DNA of 47,654 bases from Thermovirgaceae bacterium (GTDB lineage: Bacteria > Synergistota > Synergistia > Synergistales > Thermovirgaceae): the NCBI GenBank assembly GCA_030656095.1, contig JAUSOU010000159.1, positions 1 to 47,654 on the forward strand, given 5' to 3'. Positions 41,671 through 47,654 of the stretch are shown here, one piece after another (the first letter of the stretch is position 1; the number at the start of each line of letters is the position of its first letter). Made by a program: the position numbers and the translations under genes. Under the pieces are notes generated by a model. The model was given only the letters and a program-made list of their open reading frames with translations, was not told where the DNA came from and ran no database searches.

Positions 41671-42960
41671 CTAGCGTGGATCCGTTATGAAGGTCATCCC
41701 CTCAAGCCTGTCGGCAAGATCTCCCCGCGAGAGGTCAAAACCCTCCACTCCTTCACCAGGGCGAAGTGAGGTAATTACCGCAGCGCCTATCACGCGGCGC
41801 CCTTCGATGCCTTTCCTGACGGTTCGTATGCCCCAGATCGAATGGAAAACGCATGGTTCGCCCCTGAACGTCCCCAGGTAGACCATGATGTGCCCGGGGA
41901 CACGAAGCAGTGTCGTGAACGGAACCGCCTCAGAGATCAATCTCTTCTCCTTTTCCTCCCCGCTTCCCCCTTCAAAGGCAACGAACGGGTATGCCCTGGC
42001 CTGTGCCGCCGAGTTCCTGGGGAGCCAGATGCCGAATACCGCAAAAAGGTCCCTCACCGTTCCCGAGCAGTCGCGGTTCCCCAGAGAGTCTCCCCAACCG
42101 TAGGGGGTTCCCAGCATCCGGTTCATTAACGTCGCTATGTTCCACTGGGTCAGCATCAGCGGCACGTGCGAAGCCTGGTCTGCCGGAAGGCGGGCCTCTT
42201 TGAGAACAACATTGCCCCCAATGTCCCGGACTGGGATACCGACTGTCAGATAACCGCTCGAAAGCCCTCCGGCCATCAGGGGGAGCACAGTCCCTATCCT
42301 GGCCTTGAAGCGGAAAAGACCTATAAGGTCCCTCACCGCCACCCCGTCGTCGATGACGAAGGCCTGCGGGAGTGTCTCCCATCTTTTGGCAAGGGCGTCT
42401 TCTGCGAACCCGATATCTCTCGTGTCAACCCACCCTGCCGCATACCCCGTCTCGACGAACGCCCAGGCCTTGTCCGCCGAAAGGTGCCCCACCAAGAGCG
42501 GCTCACCGGCCTTGACGCGAGAGTTCTGCAGATAGTCGAAGGGGAAGCCTTCTCCGGCCAGGGAAGGGTCTCGGTAAAATGGGCGATCGGTCGGAAGGGC
42601 GCGAAGGTCGGTCTCCACGCATGCCGCCGCCTTGCGGTTCAGGCTCCCCCACTCTTCCATGCTGCAGTTGACAAGGAGACCCTCCATCCACTGTTTTGAG
42701 TGGGGCCTCAGGTTCTCTCCCCAAGGGGTTGCGTCCTTCCACTCCTCCCAGGCCCAGAGCGACCTGGCAGGGGTGATCGAGGGAAGGTTCCTGTTCCACG
42801 GGGCGAAAAATCTCTTTTTGAATTCCGCATGTAGGACTTCACTTTCGGAAGCGGCTATCAATGGAGTATCGAAGGATCCGTCGACAAAACGCAGGGCGTT
42901 CCGGGGTACCGCCAGGGCGGAGGAAGGTATCGAAACCAGCAGCGCGCAAATGAACAGCAA
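41671..42960 (-). CDS. Secreted NlpC/P60 peptidoglycan hydrolase with SH3b1 domain
   Basis: A 429-residue exported protein: hydrophobic leader (LLFICALLVSIPSSALA), a helical NLPC_P60 stabilising region, an SH3b1 domain (about 150-290) and the NlpC/P60 peptidase with GNRDCSG (catalytic Cys), VPGHIMVYLG and VFHSIWG. It should cut peptide stems in cell-wall peptidoglycan. The start is unclear: TTG at 42960 is the only canonical start near the leader, but has a poor SD and no basic residues; ATT codons just upstream are alternatives. The frame is open to 43641 but overlaps the divergent mgtC gene. Confidence 0.82.
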   Translation of the reverse strand: MLFICALLVSIPSSALAVPRNALRFVDGSFDTPLIAASESEVLHAEFKKRFFAPWNRNLPSITPARSLWAWEEWKDATPWGENLRPHSKQWMEGLLVNCSMEEWGSLNRKAAACVETDLRALPTDRPFYRDPSLAGEGFPFDYLQNSRVKAGEPLLVGHLSADKAWAFVETGYAAGWVDTRDIGFAEDALAKRWETLPQAFVIDDGVAVRDLIGLFRFKARIGTVLPLMAGGLSSGYLTVGIPVRDIGGNVVLKEARLPADQASHVPLMLTQWNIATLMNRMLGTPYGWGDSLGNRDCSGTVRDLFAVFGIWLPRNSAAQARAYPFVAFEGGSGEEKEKRLISEAVPFTTLLRVPGHIMVYLGTFRGEPCVFHSIWGIRTVRKGIEGRRVIGAAVITSLRPGEGVEGFDLSRGDLADRLEGMTFITDPR

Positions 42961-43050
42961 AATTCCCGAAATGCCTTTTTTGTGCGCGGATGGTCTATGT
43001 TGGGATATTATTGGCCGAGATAAACCCTTTTTTTGAAAGGAGGTCTCACC

Positions 43051-43554
43051 ATGGGTATCGAGGGACAGCTTATAGCCCTTGCCAAAGTAGCTTTCGCGAT
43101 CATTCTCGGAGGGATGATCGGGCTTGAGAGGGAGATGATCGGTAAGCCGGCAGGAATGAGAACCCACATGCTCATAGGCGGCGCTTCGGCGCTCTTCTCT
43201 CTGCTCGGAATCGTGATAATAAACTATTTCGGCGAGGTGACGTGCGGAACAGACCTTATAAGTGGAGACCCCATCCGGGTTATCCAGGCTATCGTGCTGG
43301 GGATAAGCTTCATTGGGGCGGGAACGATAATGCAGCACCCCGAGAGACGCAAGGTCATCTATCTCACCTCCGCCGCCTCCATACTCTTCACGGCGGGCAT
43401 AGGAATAGCCGTGGCCGTGGACCAGTTCCTGCTCGCGGCCGGATGCGTGGTGATCGTCTGGGTCGTGAACAGGGGACTGCGCTATTTTGACAAGAAAATC
43501 CTCAAAAAACGATCCCAGCTTGTTCGGCCGGACAATAACGACCCCCAAGAGTGA
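43051..43554 (+). CDS. MgtC/SapB family membrane protein
   Basis: A 167-residue protein with about four helices. GGMIGLEREMIGKPAGMRTHMLIGGASALFSLLG is the MgtC N-terminal signature, and FIGAGTIMQ follows near residue 98. Salmonella MgtC lowers proton ATP synthase activity and is required in low magnesium; this short form lacks the C-terminal ACT-like domain. A strong SD AAAGGAGGT (43036-43044) fits the ATG. It ends 10 nt from a convergent HD-GYP gene. Confidence 0.9.
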   Translation: MGIEGQLIALAKVAFAIILGGMIGLEREMIGKPAGMRTHMLIGGASALFSLLGIVIINYFGEVTCGTDLISGDPIRVIQAIVLGISFIGAGTIMQHPERRKVIYLTSAASILFTAGIGIAVAVDQFLLAAGCVVIVWVVNRGLRYFDKKILKKRSQLVRPDNNDPQE

Positions 43555-43564
43555 AGTAGGGCCT

Positions 43565-44575
43565 CTAGAAGGCCCCCTCCGCTTCGGCCTCAAGGGTGAA
43601 GCCCTGGTCGTGGAAGAGCGCCACGCAGGCGTCCACGACATCCGCGTCGTACGACTTTCCGCGCTCTCTTCTTATCTCGGCCAGCGCCTCCTCCATCCCC
43701 TGGGCCGGGCGGTGGGGGCGCTGAGACACCATCGCTTCGACTACATCAGCCACGCAGATTATCTTTGCCTCGGGAAGCATCTTGTCCCCCGTAAGGCCGG
43801 AGGGATACCCCGAGCCGTCGATCCTCTCGTGGTGCTGGAGAATGATCTCCCCGATATAGGCAAGGTTTTCGATATCCTTCAGGATCTCGTAGCCGATCAT
43901 CGGGTGAAGCCTTACGATGCTGTACTCGTCGTCCGACAGGTGCATCGGCTTGGCCAGAACCTGAATGGGTATAGAGACCTTACCCACGTCATGGACAAGG
44001 GCAGCCATCCGCAGAGTCTTCGCTGACGCCTCGGAAAACCCAAGGTGGCTGGCGATCGCAAAAGAGAGCCTGGCAACCCTTCTCTGGTGCCCGACGATAA
44101 ATGGATCCTTCATCTCCACGATCTTCTCAATGGCCCTGAAAGTGCCCTCGGTCGTGGCGAGAAGGTCCTCTTCCCTGCTCAGAAACTCTTCATGGACTTT
44201 TTCGTGCTCGTTGACATCGGCGAGGAGGGCAAGAAGCGCGGGCCGCGTGTGAAACCGCGTGGGGGTGAAAGTCCCCGTCATCCAACGGGAGCCGCCGTCC
44301 TGGGTCATGATACGGAAATTCAGGGAGGAATCCGTTATCCCGGCACTCTTGCCCGGACCGGTCAGAAAGAGTCCACGGTCATCGGCATGGATGAGATCGC
44401 ACCAGGGTCTGCCCTGTAAATCCTCCGCCTTCAACCCCATTATCTCCTCCAGTAGGGGATTAACGGATTTGATCAGCCCCTCCTGAATGACGCACACTCC
44501 CGCCGAACGACTTCCGAAAAGAGCCGAAGCAAGATCTTCCATTCCACCTGTAAAAACCCCCATGTTGCCGCTCAT
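43565..44575 (-). CDS. PAS-HD-GYP cyclic di-GMP phosphodiesterase
   Basis: A 336-residue cytoplasmic enzyme with one PAS domain (about 15-125), a short helix and an HD-GYP domain: HDVGK at 195 and HHERIDGSGYP at 248 in intact form. DPFIVGHQRRVARL precedes them. It should hydrolyse c-di-GMP in response to a PAS ligand. ATG at 44575 follows GGAGGTGG; GTG at 44584 is an alternative. Third HD-GYP gene in the window. Confidence 0.92.
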   Translation of the reverse strand: MSGNMGVFTGGMEDLASALFGSRSAGVCVIQEGLIKSVNPLLEEIMGLKAEDLQGRPWCDLIHADDRGLFLTGPGKSAGITDSSLNFRIMTQDGGSRWMTGTFTPTRFHTRPALLALLADVNEHEKVHEEFLSREEDLLATTEGTFRAIEKIVEMKDPFIVGHQRRVARLSFAIASHLGFSEASAKTLRMAALVHDVGKVSIPIQVLAKPMHLSDDEYSIVRLHPMIGYEILKDIENLAYIGEIILQHHERIDGSGYPSGLTGDKMLPEAKIICVADVVEAMVSQRPHRPAQGMEEALAEIRRERGKSYDADVVDACVALFHDQGFTLEAEAEGAF

Positions 44576-44700
44576 AAGCCCCACCTCCGGGCAGATAGTC
44601 CTTTATGGCAGTATTTTACCATACCATTCAATTTGGAAGTTTGGGGGGTTACCCCAAGTCGTTATTCTGATATCTTCTTCTTACAGATGGAGGGGTTGCC

Positions 44701-45255
44701 ATGACCGGATCCGGGATGGTCTCAAGGCTGCTCGAAGTGATCGAAAAAGAGATACTGCCGGTCACGGGATCCGCGGTCGAAAAGGGGCACAACATTTTCG
44801 GGGGAGCGGTGCTCAGACTGGAAAATCTCGCGCTGGTGACCGCAGGAACCAACATGCGGGCGGACGACCCCACCCTCCACGGGGAGATCGTCACGATCCA
44901 CCGGTTCTTCAAGATGAAGGATCGTCCCAGCCTGGGGAACACTCTCTTTCTTGCGACCCACGAGCCGTGCCCGATGTGCCTTTCAGCCCTGGCATGGTCC
45001 GGGTTCAAAAAGATATACTTCCTTTTCGGGTACGAGGAGACGCGCGACGATTTTCGCATGGGGGACGATCTGCGGATGCTTGCCGAGGTCTTCTCGTCAA
45101 CCATACCGTCCAGGAGAAACTCCTTCTTCGAACTGGTACCTGTAAGGGAACTTGTCCACTCCCTGCCCGAACGGGAGATCCTGCTGGAACGCATCGGCCG
45201 GATAAAACAAAAATACCTTGACCTTGCGGACAGGGTCGAAAGGATCAGATCATGA
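44701..45255 (+). CDS. Cytidine/deoxycytidylate deaminase family protein
   Basis: A 184-residue zinc deaminase. LHGEIVTI (metal His and proton-shuttle Glu) and HEPCPMCLSALAWSGFKKI (two metal Cys) are complete. The family includes guanine, cytosine and tRNA-adenosine deaminases; NMRADDPTLHGE resembles nucleoside deaminases of the guanine type. The C-terminal 60 residues form a helical extension. ATG follows GGAGGGG by 6 nt, and its stop overlaps the next ATG. Confidence 0.87.
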   Translation: MTGSGMVSRLLEVIEKEILPVTGSAVEKGHNIFGGAVLRLENLALVTAGTNMRADDPTLHGEIVTIHRFFKMKDRPSLGNTLFLATHEPCPMCLSALAWSGFKKIYFLFGYEETRDDFRMGDDLRMLAEVFSSTIPSRRNSFFELVPVRELVHSLPEREILLERIGRIKQKYLDLADRVERIRS

Positions 45256-45914
45256 ACCAGCCCCTGATAAACGCCTTCATGCCATCCAAAGGGATCCTGG
45301 CCAAAGCTAAACGCATGCTGCCGGGGGCGGCAGCGACAACGCTCCTGTGGCTGCTCGCGGCAACCTGCGGGGAGCCGGGCGTCATCGAGGCGGCCTTCCC
45401 GCTGCTCTTCCTGCCGCTGATTTCAATTACATCATTTTTGATGGCCAGAAACCGCGCTGGTTCTCTTCTGGATAAAAGGGGGGCAAAAACAGCAGTCCGG
45501 ACCCTTGGAAATACTGCTGTCGCCGTTGCGGCGGAGAGCATCCCGTTCGTGGTCCTCTTCAGCGACTGGAGCCTTAACTGGTCGCCGTTCGCCATCGGGG
45601 TCCTGCTTGCCGTCGCGATAGGCGGACTTGCGGGAACAGTCACTGAGCTTCTCTTTCCCGGTGAAAATGTTCAGGCGGCATGCCTGGCTGCCTTTCTGCA
45701 GGCGCCCTCGATAACAGGACTGGCGCTGATCCGTCACCCCTCTCTGCTCCTTCTTCCCAACCAGGGTCCGCTCGATATGCTTGACGGAGCTTTCGGCCCC
45801 CTCTGGGGGGTCGACCTCATGCTTCCGCTGCTGGCGGGATCGGCATGGATCGGCCTTGGCGTTTACGCAGCAGTTGCGGCCCTCAGAAAAACGCCTTCAG
45901 CCCGGAAGCTCTGA
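45252..45914 (+). CDS. Hypothetical membrane protein coupled to the deaminase
   Basis: A 220-residue protein with about six hydrophobic helices, separated by short charged loops (MARNRAGSLLDKRGAK). No family recognised. Its ATG overlaps the stop of the deaminase gene (ATGA), so translation is coupled; a transporter for the deaminase substrate or product is a reasonable guess, unsupported by motifs. Confidence 0.7.
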   Translation: MNQPLINAFMPSKGILAKAKRMLPGAAATTLLWLLAATCGEPGVIEAAFPLLFLPLISITSFLMARNRAGSLLDKRGAKTAVRTLGNTAVAVAAESIPFVVLFSDWSLNWSPFAIGVLLAVAIGGLAGTVTELLFPGENVQAACLAAFLQAPSITGLALIRHPSLLLLPNQGPLDMLDGAFGPLWGVDLMLPLLAGSAWIGLGVYAAVAALRKTPSARKL

Positions 45915-45929
45915 AAATCCCGCCGGTCA

Positions 45930-46439
45930 CTAAAAGGGCTCAAATCCCATCTCGTCCATGAACTCCCGGTGCAGCGACCGGTATTGCTCGTCTATATGCG
46001 CCTGGTGCCCCTCCTCCCACCCGGAGAGCATAAGGAGTATCTCCTTCCCCTTGGGGTCGGCGATATTTTCGGCGGCGTTTCCGTAGAACTTGCTGAAGTC
46101 GGTCTCGATCGCCAGTGCCATCCTGAGAACACTGAAATCGGATGACGTCTCCCCAAGGGGGGGATCGGTCCCGGCTCCTTTCGTTTTTGAGTTAACGATA
46201 CCCGCGCCTCCGGCGACCTCATCGGGAAGAGGCGCTTCCGCGCCCCACTTCCCCGTTGATGACACGCTGGCCCGCTGTTTTTTTAGAAACTCGTAGTGCC
46301 CCCTCTCCCATTCTGCGAGAGTCGCCAGAAGGCTTCTGGTTTCGGCCCTGCTGACCCTCTGGATGGAGTCGAGGTAGAAATCACGCGCCTCGAGTTCCAT
46401 TTTCATGGCGAAATCCAGTATCTTTTCCGCCTTGCTCAT
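45930..46439 (-). CDS. Ferritin-like (rubrerythrin-type) diiron protein
   Basis: A 169-residue four-helix-bundle protein. The repeated iron ligands are visible as MELEARDFY then EWERGHYEF, and AIETDFSKFY then GWEEGHQAHI, two E plus E-x-x-H pairs. It lacks the rubredoxin Cys4 domain. Likely a peroxide or oxygen scavenger or iron store in an anaerobe. An acidic, Gly/Pro-rich insertion separates the two halves (about residues 60-95). SD GGAGGTG lies 8 nt before the ATG. Confidence 0.88.
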   Translation of the reverse strand: MSKAEKILDFAMKMELEARDFYLDSIQRVSRAETRSLLATLAEWERGHYEFLKKQRASVSSTGKWGAEAPLPDEVAGGAGIVNSKTKGAGTDPPLGETSSDFSVLRMALAIETDFSKFYGNAAENIADPKGKEILLMLSGWEEGHQAHIDEQYRSLHREFMDEMGFEPF

Positions 46440-46538
46440 TCAGCACACCTCCAGGAAATGTTTATCGAAAGCGTCATTATTCTACCAGAATGAAGTGAGA
46501 TCAAGGAATTCCAGTGCCTGGGATAATGGATACAAGAA

Positions 46539-46567
46539 GTCGGCCCCCGGAAAAATCCGGGAGCCGA
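46539..46567 (-). terminator. Probable terminator of selD
   Basis: GTCGGC...GCCGAC hairpin with near-perfect 13-bp arms. The minus-strand tail is only moderately T-rich. Confidence 0.5.
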
Positions 46568-46577
46568 CCCCAAAAAG

Positions 46578-46598
46578 CCGTAACTCATAACTCGTGAC
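46578..46598. repeat. Period-7 repeat, locus 6
   Basis: CCGTAAC, TCATAAC and TCGTGAC in tandem downstream of selD. Confidence 0.45.
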
Positions 46599-46626
46599 GC
46601 GGAGAGCCGCCCAAAAACGGGGCTGG

Positions 46627-47654
46627 TTATAAAAGGATCCTGCCCGAACCTTCGGTGAAAGAACCGATCTCTTCTGCGAAAGCAAAACCTGCGCACCGGC
46701 AAACCCTGAGAAATTCTGCAGACATATCGGGAGCGACGGCGAGAAGCAGTCCGCCCGAAGTCTGGGCATCGAATACGAGGTCGGACATAGCGGAAGAGAT
46801 ACTTACAAGCCCATCCACCCGGGGTGAGTAAAGCTCCCTGTTCCGGTAAGACCCGGCAGGGACTAGTCCCATGTCGGCCTTTGCAAGGGCGCCGGGAAGT
46901 ACCGGAATGCTGTCGGGAAAGAGCCTGACGCCGATGCCGTTGTCCGACAGCATGTCCAGCAGATGCCCGGCAAGGCCAAAACCCGTCACGTCGGTACACG
47001 CATGGACGGCCCTGCGAATATCGTTGGGCAATTTTGCGGGTAGGTCATTGAGCGAACGCATCGAATCGACAGCGGCATCCATCTCACCCGGCTCATCCAT
47101 ATCAGCCTGAAACGCGGTTATGACGAGCCCCGTCCCAAGCGGTTTGGTAAGCACAAGCGAATCTCCGGGGCGGGCGCCAGTCACTTTCCAGATTTTGTCT
47201 GCCGCGGCCTCGCCGTAGACCGCGAGGCCGTACTTCGGCTCCGCGTCCTCCACGCTGTGCCCCCCTGCAAGAAGGGCACCCGCCGCGTTCACCCGCTCCT
47301 GTCCGCCCATGAGGATCTGCGCCAGGACATCGAGAGGCTCGCAGCTGACCGGGAAACCCACGATGTTGAGGGCAACGAGGGGGCGTCCTCCCATGGCGAA
47401 GACGTCGCTCAGCGCGTTGGCCGCGGCGATCTGGCCGAAGGTGAACGGGTCGTCAACCACCGGTGTTATGAAATCAAGTGTGAAGATCCCCGCGCGAGTC
47501 TCATCCACCATCCACAGGGCGGCATCTTCTCCATTCGTCCAGCTTGTCAGGAGAAAACCCCCGTTCTGCTCAGGAAGACCGCGAAGGATCTTTTCAAGGT
47601 CCGCCGGACCTATCTTGGCCGCTCAGCCGCTGCTGTGCGAGAGCTCTGTCAGCC
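46627..47654 (-). CDS. selD: Selenide, water dikinase SelD, a selenoprotein with in-frame UGA; 5' end outside window
   Basis: Makes selenophosphate from selenide and ATP for selenocysteine synthesis. From an internal ATG at 47511 the sequence gives DFITPVVDDPFTFGQIAAANALSDVFAMGG, AGGHSVEDAEP, DVTGFGLAGHL and DAQTSGGLLLA, all SelD blocks. The frame continues upstream as TSWTNGEDAALW, AAKIGPADLEKIL, then TGA (47625-47623), then LTELSHSSG. The TGA sits where E. coli has the catalytic Cys of HGAGCGCKI, so it encodes selenocysteine. The homology before and after it rules out a true stop. A SECIS-like hairpin follows. The start codon is beyond the window end. Confidence 0.93.
47597..47611 (-). promoter_or_regulatory. 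Bacterial SECIS-like hairpin in selD
   Basis: AGGTCC and GGACCT form a 6-bp stem with a GGC loop; the loop begins 17 nt after the UGA at 47625-47623. A loop starting with G at this distance fits the bacterial SECIS pattern recognised by SelB. Confidence 0.65.

Noticed and set aside
42961-43641. 227-codon N-terminal extension of the NlpC/P60 gene
   Set aside because: Overlaps the divergent mgtC gene and would bury the signal peptide inside the protein.

Overview
The window reads as a chromosomal segment of an anaerobic, amino-acid-fermenting bacterium, most likely from the phylum Synergistota. This is inferred from the gene set, not tested: carbamate kinase, iron-sulfur L-serine dehydratase, a selenocysteine-containing SelD, a VIT-like transporter, UPF0182, a family of HD-GYP signalling proteins and an AruI-like 2-oxoacid decarboxylase. 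Coding density is high, many starts are TTG or GTG with good Shine-Dalgarno (SD) sequences, and no tRNA, rRNA or CRISPR array is visible.

Layout. 0-3.5 kb: a DTD2/GEK1-type D-aminoacyl-tRNA deacylase that leaves the window on the left, divergent from a B3/B4 tRNA-editing-like protein, then umuC and an unknown gene. 3.5-7.4 kb: an exported unknown protein, a tiny ORF, carbamate kinase (arcC) and a DbpA-like DEAD-box helicase. 7.4-17.5 kb: two HD-GYP c-di-GMP phosphodiesterases, an MBL-fold protein, a free-standing 5'-3' exonuclease, a YgiQ radical SAM protein, UspA, RmuC and an iron-sulfur flavoprotein. 17.5-22.6 kb: a large PAS/GAF sensor with no output domain, translationally coupled to sdaAB-sdaAA, then a NimA-like flavoprotein and a DedA protein. 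23.2-28.4 kb: a potassium locus with a short KdpD, KdpE, two unknown small proteins, KtrB/TrkH and KtrA/TrkA.

28.4-31.9 kb is an accessory patch. It holds a MNT antitoxin whose HEPN toxin is reduced to scraps, a fragment resembling a phage antirepressor, an intact hicAB pair, a VIT-like protein and a dense mosaic of dispersed repeats. 32.1-37.8 kb: a TPP-dependent decarboxylase, a HisC-like aminotransferase and an OpuC-type quaternary-amine ABC transporter (ATPase with CBS domains, permease, binding protein). 37.9-47.7 kb: a UPF0182 giant membrane protein, a degenerate HNH-like protein with Glu-Pro repeats, an NlpC/P60 hydrolase, an MgtC-like protein, a third HD-GYP protein, a nucleoside deaminase coupled to a membrane protein, a ferritin-like protein, and selD running off the right end with an in-frame UGA and a SECIS-like hairpin.

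The strongest items for follow-up are the divergent tRNA proofreading pair, the KdpDE-KtrAB locus with its two unknown genes and a ktrB lacking an ordinary start, the decayed HEPN/MNT module, the period-7 repeat family at seven intergenic or gene-end sites, and the selenoprotein SelD.
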